64,000 bases of DNA from Platanthera guangdongensis (Eukaryota; Streptophyta; Magnoliopsida; Asparagales; Orchidaceae). Location of the stretch: the NCBI GenBank assembly GCA_039583875.1, contig CM077162.1, positions 53,905,675 to 53,969,674 on the forward strand, read 5' to 3'. The position numbers were made by a program, and so were the translations under genes. The notes beneath the pieces were generated by a model that had not been told where the DNA came from, ran no database searches, and was given only the letters and a program-made list of their open reading frames with translations. Positions 10,428 through 21,803 of this stretch are shown piece by piece (position 1 is the stretch's first letter; each line of letters starts with the position of its first letter).

Positions 10428-12661
10428 CTACCAATATGTAGAAAGGAAATCTTTGGCATATGGAAAGAGAGAGTCAGATTATACATGGAAGCTTCTGACC
10501 CAAGAATCTACATCACAGTTAAAGAAGGGCCATTCATTCCTATGAACATCTCAGTTCCTTGATGCCAACCTAAGGACTCCAAAAAGTTACTCTGAAATGA
10601 CAAAGTATGAGATCATCTTGGCCACTATGGATAAGAGAGCACAGAATATAATAGTTAGTGTTATAGATGACTCAACTTTCCAAAACTTGGTTCACTGCAA
10701 AACCTCCAAGGAGTTGTGAGACACTTTGATTGTCTACATGGAGGGATCAGAAGAAGTAAGAGAGGACAGAAACTCTATGCTAAATCAATAATATGAATGT
10801 TTTAGACAAACCAAAATATATAGCATAACTGAGTGCTACAAGAAGTTTTTCAGAATAGTTAATGCGTTAATGTCATATTGAAGAGTTTTTAGCACATATG
10901 AGCTCAATGATAAGTTTCTCAGGTCACTAACCAAGGACTGGGATACCAAGATATGTGCCATCAGGAAAGTAGCCAGACTTGCAGACACCTCTCCTCCAAC
11001 CCTATTTGGAAAATTGCTATCATATGAGATACAGCTTATGACCAGAGAGGAGGAGGAGAAAAACAATAGGTTTGAGTATAAAGAGAAATCTGTGGCCTTC
11101 AAGGTTGAAGCCACAAAGAAGGACATGAGGATGTCTCCATCTCCTCCTTGGAAAGCTGTTGAAGTTATCTCAGATAATTTTGACAACAACACATCAGACA
11201 GCCCTAATTCTAATGAAGACTTTGCTGCCTTCTCAAGGCAATTCCAAAGATTCATGAAGAAAAAACAGTGGAGAACCAAGTCATCCTCCTCATAGTCCAA
11301 GGATGACTATTACCAGAAAAAAAATCTTCTAAGAAAGACAGGTATGACACTAAACCTAGCAAAATAACTTCTTCTAAGATTGTTTGTTATTGTTGCAACA
11401 GGTCTGGACATGTTGTAGCTGACTGCCCTGATAAAAGAAAGGAATCTAATGATAAGAAGAAGCATAAAAATAAGGGCAAGAAGGAGAGATCCTTTGTACA
11501 AAGAAGCAGAAAATTTGGACTAACTCCTCATCATCAGGATTAGGAGAAGAGGCTGAAGCTGAAGCCTATATTGGATTGTTCACTAATGAAAAGGATTCAG
11601 TAGAATCTGAATTCTTGAAAATGTTGGACTCTATAAATGGGATTGAAGATCATCATTACAGATGGCTGATGGCTTTGTATAAGGAAGATCAGTGCCAGGA
11701 TCAGCCTGGTCCTAGTAAGGTAAACAACCTATCTTCAGTTTCTGATTATTATACTGAATCAGAATCAGAAGCATCTGTATCAAGAGATGAGGATGGTTAT
11801 GAATCTGAAGGGGATGTCCATCAACTAATTGATGAGTATGGTGATCTGTTGCAAGCTCTTAAGAGAAGCAGAATCCTTAACAAAAAATAGGCTAAGGAAA
11901 TTGCATCTCTTAAATTGGCTACATCAGATTCAGCAAAAATGCTGGATTGGAAGTTGAATGAAGTTGCCAATCTGAAAAACATAACTTTTATTCAGATGGG
12001 TACAATTACCTTCAAAACTGATCACATCAAGAGTCTGGAAGTCAGACTTCAAAGAGAGAAGGATCTTGTGGCAAAATTCTCAAAGCCAAAGTCAGTCTTA
12101 CCCTTAATTGATAACTTCATCCTCCAAAAGGGTAAGACAGGATTATGCTTTAAGGGAAGAACAAGGACAGTTAATTCCAAAAGAAAAGGCAAAGCCCCAG
12201 TTTAGCCACTAGCCTCCAAACACCCTATTTCTTTCAGGAAAGTGATGCAGCCTACTAACAGGTATAACCATGACATCACACATGGTCACTGTAAGCATGG
12301 TGATCAGAATGACAAGGGTACAAATGCCAATAGGGCAGCCCATGAACAAACACACCATGTTCTTCAGGAATCATTAGTGTTTGATGCACCAGCCCCAGCA
12401 CTCAATAAAAGGACCATTGTACCTACAGAATTAAGGACTTCTGATAGCTTGTCTGTTAAGACTGTACTTAAAAGAAGATACAACATATATGAGTGCTGGT
12501 ATTGTGGCAAAGTGGGTCATTATGTCATTGATTGTTGTCATAACACTAGTGTCAGGGAAAATGCCAGCTTACTTGTCAGAAAGGCTGCAGGCAACTATGT
12601 CAAATTTCAAGCTAACCTGAACCTAGGACCCAATAATAATTGGGGTTCTAAGGATAGGTAA
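10428..12661 (+). pseudogene. gag: C2 gag
   Basis: Large Sirevirus-type gag. It begins in LPICRKEIFGIWKERVR, whose first codons are cut off by G1; C3 gag has the same segment directly after its start. The capsid part continues across stops to about 11,300. Two CX2CX4HX4C knuckles are visible: CYCCNRSGHVVADC (about 11,388-11,430) and CWYCGKVGHYVIDC (about 12,491-12,532). Between them is an acidic/coiled region (SESEASVSRDEDGYESEGD, LIDEYGDLLQALKRS). Several stops and shifts (10,560, 10,718, 11,293, 11,888, 12,203) break it. Two knuckles about 1.1 kb apart make this gag longer than typical copia gag. Confidence 0.85.
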
Positions 12662-12667
12662 TTTTAT

Positions 12668-15077
12668 TTGATGCAGGTGAGTCCAAGTGGCCATACCCCA
12701 ATATGGTACTTGGATAGTGGTTGTTCCAGACACATGACTGGAACAAGAAGGATGTTGAAGGATTACTCTCCCATAGAAAATGGACCCAAAGTGATCTTTG
12801 ATGGATCTAAAAAGGGGGTCATCAAAGGGTTTGGTAACATTTCCAATAGCTCTATCACTATCACCCAAGTTGCTTATGTGAAAGGTCTGACACATAACCT
12901 AATAAGCATAAGCCAACTAAGTGATCTTGGTTATGACACTTCTTTTATTAAGAATGAGTGTCAGATTAGAAGAACAAGTGTTCAAGAGGTCATCTTGTCA
13001 GGTTATAGAAAAAGAAATGTCTATTGTCTAAATTTTGTGGGTGAGAATAAAGATTCTCCTATTTGCCTAGTTAGAGATGAGAAAGCTTCTCATTGTGTCA
13101 AATGGTTCAAGAGGCTAGCTCACCTTAACTATAAGACTATAGGTCAACTCTTTAGTAAAAAGTTAGTGAGAAATGGTCCTCAGGTCAAGTGCATCAAGGA
13201 GGGTGTATGTTCAGCTTGTCAAAAAGGTAAACAGACCAAGACCTCCTTCCACAGTCTTGATACCAAAGATTCAGTGAGGTGTTTGTACCTCCTGCATATG
13301 GATCTATTTGGTCCTATGTCAGTTCATAGTCTAGGTAGAAAAGTTTATACTTTGTGGTTGTGGATGACTATTCTAGATTTACATGGGTTTTCTTCCTGAG
13401 GCAGAAATCTGAAACCCCTACTGTCTTCCACAATTTTGTTAGGCAAATTCAGAATGAACTTAACAATTCAGTGGTCAAAATCAGAAGTGACCATATGACT
13501 GAATTTCAGTCTAAATGCATGACAAGGTTTTGTGAAGAACTTGGGATTCATTAAGAGTTCTCCTCACCTAGAACTCCCCAGCAAAATGAGATTGCTGAAA
13601 GAAAGAATATGACTCTTACTGAGGCCGGTAGAACACTACTAAGTGACACTTCTCTCCCAGAATATTTCTGGGCTGAGGCAGTAAATACTGCATGTCATGT
13701 TCTCAACAGAGCTTCCATCAACAAAAGCCACAAGAAGACACCTTTTGAGATTATGAAAGGCAGAAAACCAAATTTAGCCTATTTTAGAATCTTTGGTAGC
13801 AAGTGTTATGTTCTTAATAATGGCAAGCACTATTTAACTAAGTTTGCTGCTAAATCTCAAGAAGAGATATTTGTTGGGCACAACAACAGCAGTCGGGCAT
13901 ACAGGGTCCACAACTTGACTACTAAAGCTGTAGAAGAATCTGTCCATGTAGTCTTTAATGAATCTAAGCTAATCAACTGTGAGTTGTCTAGCACTTTGTG
14001 TAGCTCTACAGGTTTGAAGGAAAAGATGGACATGCTAACCATTAGTGATGACCAACCTACAAGACAGGATGAGAAAAATGATGGATGTTATCCAGGGGTA
14101 GTACAAGACCCACAAGCTGATGTTGAAGACAATGAAGTACAACATAGTGGGGAGATTGGAGGAAATCAAGTTATGGATAGATTGCCTCCAGTAATAAGAC
14201 ATCTAAGGGATCATCCAGCACACCAAATTATTCGTGATCCAAGATATGGTGTTCTGACCAGAAGCAAGAACTTGAATACAATTATTTGTTCAAGTTTCCT
14301 GTCCCAGATGAAACCCAAGAAATTTGAAGAAGTCATACAAGACTCAAACTATATTGATGTCATGCAGGAAGAGCTGAATCAATTCAGAAGATGTAAAGTC
14401 TGGAAGTTGGTTCCTAAACCAAAGAATCACAATCTTATATGGACTAAGTGGATCTACAGGAACAACTTAGATGAAAATGACATTATAGTCAAGAACAAAG
14501 CAAGTCTGGTAGTAAAAGGCTACAGGCAGGAAGAAGTAATAGACTTTGACCAGACATTTGCCCCAGTGGCAAGGTTGGAAGCAATAAGGCTGTTCCTTCC
14601 CTATACAGCTTACCAAAGGTTCAAGGTATTCCAGATGGATGTAAAGTCAGCATTTTTGAATGGTGACTTAAAAGAGAAAGTTTATGTTGAACAAACCTCA
14701 GGTTTTGTATATCCTCTTTATTCTAATTATGTTTATAGGATTAAGAAAACTCTATATGGATTGAAACAAGCCCTTAGGGCTTGGTATGAAACACTGTCTA
14801 CCTTCCTCATTGAGAATAAATTCTCAAGGGGGAAAATAGACAAAACTTTATTCCTAAGGGAATCAAAAGACAAGATCATCCTAGTTCAGATATATGTTGA
14901 TGACATTATCTTTGGATCAACTGAAAATAACCTTTGTAGGAAATTTGCCAAACTTATGCAAGGGAAGTTTGATATTAGTAGCATGCGTAAGCTGAAATTC
15001 TTCTTAGGACTCCAAGTTAGACAGACTGATGATGGCTTGTCCATATCCCAGTCTAAGTTCACCAAGGAGTTAATTAA
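12668..15077 (+). pseudogene. pol: C2 pol, first part: protease, integrase, RT
   Basis: The protease active site is WYLDSGCSRHMTG near 12,703. The integrase zinc region has HLNYKTI and CSACQKGKQTK. The integrase core has VVDDYSRFTWVFFLR (13,357 on), IRSDHMTEF and [11 protein letters not shown] (E retained), but a frameshift near 13,350 and a TAA at 13,552 interrupt it. RT follows: [46 protein letters not shown] (14,896 on). The frame is open from 13,609 to the C5 insertion point. C5 splits it after FTKELI; the ATTAA duplication marks the join with 20,566. Confidence 0.9.
15073..15077. repeat. Target-site duplication of C5, left (ATTAA)
   Basis: ATTAA here and again at 20,566-20,570 directly flank the C5 LTR ends, as expected for 5-bp staggered copia integration. 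Confidence 0.95.
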
Positions 15078-15458
15078 TGTTAGAAAGTAGCAAAAAGAAG
15101 CAAAAAGTAGAGAACAAGCGAATAAACTTTTGAATAATTGAATTTTATTATCCAAAAAAAGATATCCTTTACAAAGGTATGACCTCACTTATATAGAATG
15201 GAGGAGATAAGAAGAGAGTATACAAACAATGTGGGACTAAACATTTACAGTACTGAGCGGCTAGAATAATTGAGACCGCACAGGCCGCGCGGTTAGACAG
15301 ATGGGATAACCGCTCGGCAACTCCAGCAGGATAGAACAGGACGCAGAGGTAGACCGATAGACCGCCCGGTTTACAAACCGCTGGATCAGACCGCTAAGCC
15401 GCTCGGTTAACAAACCGCTAGATCAGACCGCTACGCCGCCCGGTCTAATACTTCAACA
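15078..15458 (-). repeat. C5 3' LTR (381 bp)
   Basis: Plus-strand ends are TGTTAGAAAG and TACTTCAACA. Rich in ACCGCT/GCGGT units near the high end. The polypurine tract (CTTGAGGGGGAG on the minus strand) lies at 15,459-15,470. Confidence 0.95.
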
Positions 15459-15465
15459 CTCCCCC

Positions 15466-18400
15466 TCAAGCTGGAGCATAGATATCAATCATGCCCAGCT
15501 TGTCACAAATGCGGAAGAAGGAAGTAGAAACCGGCTTGGTGAAGATATCTGTCAACTCTTTGTCAGAGGTGACAAAAGGAGTACAAATCTGTTTCTTCAA
15601 AATCTCTTCCCGAATGAAGTGACAGTCAACCTCTATATGCTTTGTTCTCTCATGGAAGACCGGATTTCTGGATATGTGTATAGCGGCCTTGTTGTCACAG
15701 AACATAGGGAGAGGAGAGTCATATACCTCGCCCAGGTCAAGCATGAGAGCCCGCAACCACTTTAACTCACACGTGGTTGACGCCATACTCCGATATTCTG
15801 CTTCGGCACTGGATCTGGAAACAACGGACTGTTTCTTGCTCTTCTAACTCACGAGATTACCTCCAACAAAGGTACAAAAACCTGATGTGGATTTACGATC
15901 GCCTTTGTCATCCGCATAACTTGAATCTGAGTAGGCCTCAACCCTCAGATGACCATTCCTCTGAAAGAGTAACCCTCTGCCCGGTGCTGCTTTGATATAC
16001 TCTAAAATCTTCAGGGCGGACTGAAGATGGCACTCCCTGGGAGCTTGCATAAACTGACTGACCTTGCCTACAGCGTAGGCGATGTCGGGTCTAGTCACCG
16101 TGAGATAGATGAGTTTGCCTACCAAACGTCTGTACCGTGTGACATCAGATAGAAGAGGCGAATCATCCGTCCACGTTTTGTCTTCTCCAACAGCCATGGG
16201 AAAACGAGCTGGTTTGGCACCTGTCAATCCTGCTTCTCGTAGAAGATCAAGTGCATACTTCCGTTGAGAGAGAACCAAGGAGTCAAGTTTCCGAGAGATT
16301 TCTATCCCCAAAAAGTATTTTGGGGAGCCCATATCCTTTGTGACCAAGTGCTGACGGAGGTGCTTCTTCGTCAAGTCCACCCCATCTCGGTCATCGCCAG
16401 TAAGGAGAATATCATCCACATATACGGCCAAAACCACCAGTCCCGAGGCCGTTTTGCGAATGAATAAGGAGTGATCGGCCGAACTCCTTTGAAAGCCGAT
16501 GGTAGCCACAATACCACTGAATTTGTCGAACCATGCCCAAGGGCTCTGCTTTACGCCATAAATGGCCTTCTTCAAATGACAGACACGTGTCTCCACCTGA
16601 GCAACATACCCAGGAGGTTGCTCCATGTAGACGTCCTCCTGAAGATCGCCATAGAGAAAGGCATTCTTCACATCAAGCTGGGAAATAGCCCAAGCCCGGT
16701 TAACAGCCACAGAAAAGAGAACCCGGATGGTGCTGAGGCGAGCAACCGGAGAGAAGGTATCAAAATAATCAACGCCATAAGTCTGAGTAAAGCCCTTGGC
16801 CACTAGCCGGGCTTTGTAGCGATCCATAGTGCCATCGGGGCGAAACTTCACAACGAAGACCCAGCGACAGCCAACCACATCAGTGCCCACGGGAGGAGGA
16901 ACCAGGGTCCAGGTACCCCGTTCAGTAAGAGTAGCCATCTCCTCATCCATGGCAGACTTCCAATGAGGGAGAGCGAGAGCCTCCTGGTAGGTACGGGGAG
17001 TAGAAGTAGCAGAGATAGCCAAGGCAAAACACATGCGAGAAGGAGAAAGCTGATCATAGGAAACAACAGCCGTGAGCGGGTGTTGAGTACACGCCCGCAC
17101 CCCTTTGCGAAGGGCAATGGGAACATCCAGGTCAACGGGAGCGTCGGTGACGGGAGCGTCAGCGACCGGAGCGTCCGTGGTGGAGAAGGCTGGCCCGGGA
17201 CTAGAGAGAGACGGCAGCGGAGAGGATGGTGGAGGGGTGGGTGGAGAGACGGACTGGGAAGGAGTGGGTGGAGGAGGAGACGAAGGTGGGAAAACGTGGA
17301 TAGGTGTGGAAGGAACGGAGATATCTGAAGGAAGAGAAGGAAGAGAAGCGGGAGGAGAGAAATAGGAAGCATTTTTTAAAAAAGTCACATCGGCGGAGAC
17401 AAACTGCTTGCGGAGAAGGGGGTCAAAGCAGCAATAGCCTTTTTGAGTGGTAGAGTACCCCAAAAAGACACACTTGGTGGAACGGGGGGAAAGCTTGTCG
17501 CGGGTAGCGGAGGGAGCGTGAACAAAGGCCGTACAGCCAAAGACACGGAGAGGAAGAGGAAAAGGTTCCTGGTGGGGGTAGAGAAGGGAGAAGGGAGTCT
17601 GGCCGTGGAGAACCGTGGAGGGAAGGCGATTGATGAGATAGCAGGCGAGGAGCACAGCGTAGCCCCAGTAGGAGCGAGGGACGTGCATCTGCGTTATGAG
17701 AGTACGTGCAACATCAAGCAGGTGACGGTTTTTACGCTCTGCCACCCCATTCTGCTGGGAGGTGTAAACACAAGTCGTTTGATGAAGGAGGCCATGTTTG
17801 TGAAAGAACATGGAGAACTCATGAGTGAGATACTCCTTGGCATTATCAGAACGTAAGACTTTAATAGAAATATCAAATTGAGTCTTAATCATAAAGTAAA
17901 ATGATTGCCAAACAGAAAATAGTTCAGAGCGATCTTTTAATAGATACACCCAGGTACATCGAGTAAAATCATCGATAAAAGTGACAAAATAGGAACTTCC
18001 CCGACCAACTGTGAGGGTTGGAGCAGGACCCCATACATCAGAATGAATAAGATCAAAAATGCGAGAGGAGCCACGACCTTGCTTCGGTGGGAAGGAGGAG
18101 CGATGATGTTTGCCAAGCTGACACGCATCACAGTTGAGCGGAGAACTGGTAGGAGGTAAGTGGGGCAGAAGCTGATGAATAAGCCGAGGAGGAGGATGCC
18201 CAAGATGAAGATGCCACTGAAGGAGATCGGTGGAGGAGGAGTAGGCAGAGAGAGCGGAAACGTCGTCGAGGAAGTAGAGGCCGCCGCTCTCAGTCCCAGT
18301 AGCAATCGTCCGCTGGGTCCTCGGGTCCTGAAAAGAACAAGTAGTGGGAGTGAATAAGACGGAGCACTGAAGTTGCCGGCATAAAGTAGTAACGGATAAC

Positions 18401-18645
18401 AAATTGCACGGGAACTTCGGGACATAGAGGGTATCCTCCAAGCAAAGCGATGGAGTGAGTTGAACCATGCCTGTCCCATGAACCGGGGACGGGGAACCAT
18501 CCGCCACACGAACTGGGGGTAAGCGGTCATGGGTCTCAAGACGGGAGAAGCAATGAGGGTTGCCCGTCATATGATTGGTGGCACCGGAGTCAATCAACCA
18601 TTTACCTTGGGTAACGACGTGGGCCCTACCTGACGTCGTGGCCAC
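15466..18645 (-). pseudogene. pol: C5 pol (protease-integrase-RT-RNase H), one stop
   Basis: Single frame of about 1,060 codons from 18,645 to 15,466 interrupted by one TAG at 15,846-15,844, where related RNases H have Trp (SW before KSKKQ). Domains in order: protease WLIDSGATNHMTG; integrase zinc region with HLHLGH and CDACQLGKH; integrase core FIDDFTRCTWVYLLK, LRSDNAKEY and QQNGVAERKNR, so D, D and E are all present; RT FSPVARLSTIRVL, QLDVKNAFLYGDL, YGVKQSPWAW and YVDDILLTG; RNase H YSDSSYADD and ADIFTKP-like TDIFTKP. Only the stop visibly prevents full-length RNase H. This is one of the best preserved pol genes in the window. Confidence 0.9.
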
Positions 18646-19505
18646 AGAGGCAAACGGCCTAGAAGAGGCGGAGGCCGAAGAAGGAGCATCACCGGAAGGG
18701 CGAAGACGAGGATGTTTCTACCAGCAGCGGTCAACAGTATGGCCAGTACGACCACAGTGAGAGCAGAGGAACCGGGAGGAACCCCGTCCGCCAGAGGAGC
18801 CACAGCCACTAGGGCCCCCCCTCTGAGCTTGGTGAGCAAAGGAGTCCGGGGAAGGGGGGAGGCCAACAGAGGCCGCTGGAGGAGCGAAGTAACAGCGGCA
18901 ATGCGAGCCGCAGTGGCATCCAAAGTAGGAGATTCCGCCTCACCCAAGATCTGCTGGCGGATCATATCATAAGAGTCAGGAAGACGAAGAAGATAACAAA
19001 CAACCAGGAGTTCCTGGAAGTGTTTGTGCTGGTCGGCCAAGTCCACGGAGAAGGGGCGATTCTGGAGGATTTCAGCACCAAGAGCCTGAACCTGCTGATA
19101 AGCCGCAGCCGGTGACATGGAAGGGCGGGCGAAGAGGTCCGCATAGAGAGTATAAATGCGGGACGTCTGGCCCCCCTTAGAATAGAGAGCAGCGAGGTGA
19201 AGCCAGGCGGCCTTGACCGTCTCATCATGGCGAATGATGGGAAGGCACTCATCAGAAAGGCTGTTGGCCAGCCAGGTGCGAACAAGAGCATCACTCGCAT
19301 CCCAGTCATCAAACTCAGGAGAGGTGCGAGGAGGAGGGTCATCGGTGAGGTGATGACGCTTGTGTTGAGAACGAAGGAGAAAGGTGAAAGAAACGCTCCA
19401 ATCGGGATAGTTGGAGCCAACAAGCTTGGAAAGGGTGCCAAGGTTGCCCGAAGGAGGAGGAGGAGAAGGATCTGCAGGAGTAGTGGTGAGACCGGAGGTA
19501 GTCAT
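18594..19505 (-). pseudogene. gag: C5 gag
   Basis: Copia gag (UBN2-like fold) from ATG 19,505 (MTTSGLTTTPADPSP). It includes KLVGSNYPDWSVSFTFLL and WDASDALVRTWLANSLSDE, the typical gag-polypeptide region, then LLVVCYLLRLPDSYDMIRQQ. A frameshift near 18,850 separates it from its zinc knuckle. The knuckle, CSHCGRTGHTVDRC (about 18,765-18,724), lies in the pol frame and is followed at once by a TAG. Gag and pol would therefore need both lesions absent to be joined. Confidence 0.8.
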
Positions 19506-19584
19506 GGAACCCGGCAAGCAGAAGAAGCCGCGCGAACAGGAGCGGTTAGGAAACAGAAGAAGCCGCGCGAACAGCAGCGGCTAG

Positions 19585-19872
19585 AAAGAGGCGAAAGGCA
19601 CAGCGGGGAAGAGGTCGCGCGGACTGAAAAGGCCGAGCGAACAGAAGAGAGGAGAAGAGCAGGTGACCGTGACCAAGATGCGGGTAAGAAAGGTACAACC
19701 CGCACGGTCAGGCAGATCACAGCAGGTGCTAGAAAGCGGTCAAAGGCACAGCGGGGAAGAGGTCGCACGGACTGAAAAGGCCGAGCGAACAGAAGAGAGG
19801 AGAAGAGCAGGTGACCGCGACCAAGATGCGGGTGAGAAAGGAACAACCCGCACGGTCAGGCAGATCACAGGA
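19585..19872 (-). repeat. C5 leader: 148-bp tandem duplication
   Basis: A GC-rich block starting AAAGGCACAGCGGGGAAG at 19,594 repeats at 19,742 with few changes. It lies in the untranslated leader between primer binding site and gag, together with many GCGCGAACAG units (19,505-20,150). The long minus-strand frames here read repeat sequence and match no known protein. Confidence 0.8.
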
Positions 19873-20169
19873 GCAAACCGCGAGTAAAGAGACAACACAC
19901 GCGGACAGACCGCTACGACTAGGAAGTCGGAGCGGCAGGAAAGAATAAGGAGAGCGGCGACAAGAAACAGGTCGCTGCGACAAAGAGCAGTAGGAGAAGA
20001 GAACCAAGAAGAAGCAAGCCGTGCGAACAGGGCAGCGAACAGAAACAAGCCGCGCGGATAGAAACAAGTCGCGCGGACAGAAGAGAAGGCAAGCCGCGAA
20101 CCAAGTCGCAGAACGCGGAAAACAAGCCGCGAACAACAGAGAGCGCACAGAATCAGGAGGAAATGATCG

Positions 20170-20184
20170 TGCCCTCTGATACCA
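20170..20184 (-). other. C5 primer binding site (tRNA-iMet type)
   Basis: On the minus strand TGGTATCAGAGGGC follows the 5' LTR end. TGGTATCAGAG is complementary to the 3' end of plant initiator tRNA-Met, the usual copia primer. Confidence 0.85.
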
Positions 20185-20565
20185 TGTTAGAAAGTAGCAA
20201 AAAGAAGCAAAAAGTAGAGAACAAGCGAATAAACTTTTGAATAATTGAATTTTATTATCCAAAAAAAGATATCCTTTACAAAGGTATGACCTCCCTTATA
20301 TAGAATGAAGGAGATAAGAAGAGAGTATACAAACAATGTGGGACTAAACATTTACAGTACTGAGCGGCTAGAATAATTGAGACCGCACAGGCCGCGCGGT
20401 TAGACAGATGGGATAACCGCTCGGCAACTCCAGCAGGATAGAACAGGCCGCAGAGGTAGACCGATAGACCGCCCGGTTTACAAACCGCTGGATCAGACCG
20501 CTAAGCCGCTCGGTTAACAAACCGCTAGATCAGACCGCTAAGCCGCCCGGTCTAATACTTCAACA
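20185..20565 (-). repeat. C5 5' LTR (381 bp)
   Basis: Near identical to 15,078-15,458; about four substitutions by eye and no length difference. Followed by ATTAA (20,566-20,570). Confidence 0.95.
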
Positions 20566-21330
20566 ATTAAGAAATATGGCATGAAGTCATCCACCACCAT
20601 GAGAACTCCAATGGGGTCAAGTATGCCTATAGACAAAGATGATGCAGGAAAACTTGTAGATGAGTCTTTGTATAGAGAGATAATTGGCTCCCTTCTTTAC
20701 TTAACTACTAGTAGACCAGACATCATGTAAGCTATATGTATCTGTGCAAGGTATCAAGCTTGCTCAAAAGAATCTCATTATACTGCTGTCAAAAGAATTT
20801 TGAGATATCTTAAGAGAACACCAAATCTTGGCCTTTGGTACCCTAAGAATAGAGATTTTCTACTAACAGGTTATTCAGATACAGACTTTGCAGGATGCAA
20901 AGAAGATATGAAAAGCACCACTAGCACATGTCAGTTCCTAGGTGGAAGATTGGTGTCATGGAGCAGCAAAAAGCAGACAAGTGTGGCTATATCCACTGTT
21001 GAGTCAGAATATGTAGTTGTAGGCAGTTGCTGTGCTCAGCTATTATAGATACAACATTAACTTGAAGACTATGACATCAAGGTAAGTAGAACTCTATTAT
21101 TTTGTGATTCTACTAGTGCCATATCTATTGCTAGAAATCTTGTTTCACATAGCAAAACTAAGCATATAAAAATCAGGTTTCATTTCATTAGAGATCATGT
21201 TGAAAAAGAAGACATAAGTTTAGAATTTGTCAACACTAATTATCAAACTTCTGACATGTTCACTAAACCACTGGATGAAACTAAATTCAATTACTTTAAA
21301 ATTGAATTAGGCATGCTAAACTTGGAATAT
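20566..21330 (+). pseudogene. pol: C2 pol, second part: RT tail and RNase H
   Basis: Resumes C2 pol exactly where C5 entered. It shows KKYGMKSS, TPMGSSMP, YREIIGSLLYLTTSRPDIM, then RNase H GYSDTDFAGC, SWSSKKQTSVAISTVESEY and DMFTKPLDETK. Stops at 20,728, 21,046 and 21,058 break it. The pol frame ends shortly before the palindrome array. Confidence 0.9.
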
Positions 21331-21356
21331 AATGATAAATATGACTAAGTAAATCT

Positions 21357-21612
21357 GGGTCGACACATAAAGAAATGTGTGTCGACACTTAGTAGTTGGT
21401 GTCGACACATAAGGAAAATTCTGTCGACACATCAAGAAGATTGTGTCGACACTCAGAATTTGGTGTCGACACATAGCTCTCCTGACATTTAGATATTGGT
21501 TGTCTGTGTCGACACATCGCAATTGGTGTCGACACATAGTATTGTAATACCTTTAAATTCTCTATCGAGACTTTAGTAGACTGTGTCGACACCATCCCAA
21601 CTGTGTCGACAC
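21357..21612 (+). repeat. C2 spacer array of GTGTCGACAC palindromes
   Basis: Ten GTCGAC cores start at 21,359, 21,381, 21,401, 21,423, 21,445, 21,465, 21,508, 21,528, 21,585 and 21,605. Most steps are 20 or 22 bp. Most copies extend to GTGTCGACAC. The array sits between pol and ORF3, and the same motif recurs in the C2 LTR. It is not CRISPR: spacers are about 10 bp and the context is eukaryotic. Confidence 0.95.
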
Positions 21613-21659
21613 AATAAGCAAGTTTCTGCCCGCCTTTTGACCTTCTTTGTTTAGAGATG

Positions 21660-21668
21660 TATAAATAG
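21660..21668 (+). promoter_or_regulatory. Candidate ORF3 promoter TATA box in C2
   Basis: TATAAATAG lies 55 bp after the last palindrome and about 144 bp before the ORF3 ATG (21,804). C3 has TATAAATAGG at the same relative place. A (TC)n pyrimidine run (about 21,759-21,785) lies between box and start codon, like a plant leader or Y-patch. Promoter function is inferred. Confidence 0.6.
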
Positions 21669-21754
21669 GTGGCAACAAGACCATGTCGACTACGCTCTCA
21701 GAATTCTCGAGATCAAACCATTTGTGTCGACAAGACCTTCATCTTTCTTCTCCT

Positions 21755-21758
<4 letters not shown>

Positions 21759-21785
<27 letters not shown>
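21759..21785 (+). repeat. (TC)n microsatellite in the C2 ORF3 leader
   Basis: About 13 CT units just upstream of the ORF3 start codon. Not conserved in C3, whose leader is much shorter. Confidence 0.9.
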
Positions 21786-21788
<3 letters not shown>

Positions 21789-21803
21789 TCTAATGCGCCA
21801 AAG

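Larger units (their letters stand above)
15078..20565 (-). mobile_element. C5: complete Ty1/copia element, 5,488 bp
   Basis: Two 381-bp LTRs starting TG and ending CA, a perfect ATTAA duplication, primer binding site, gag, pol and polypurine tract, all minus strand. The LTR pair differs at about 4 positions by eye (about 1%), so insertion is recent. It is not a Sirevirus: no ORF3, short LTRs, different gag. Pol is open except for one stop; gag has a frameshift. It is inserted in C2 reverse transcriptase. Confidence 0.95.

Noticed and set aside
21357..21612. CRISPR-like array
   Set aside because: Repeats are 10 bp, intervals about 10-12 bp, no cas genes, and plant retrotransposon context.
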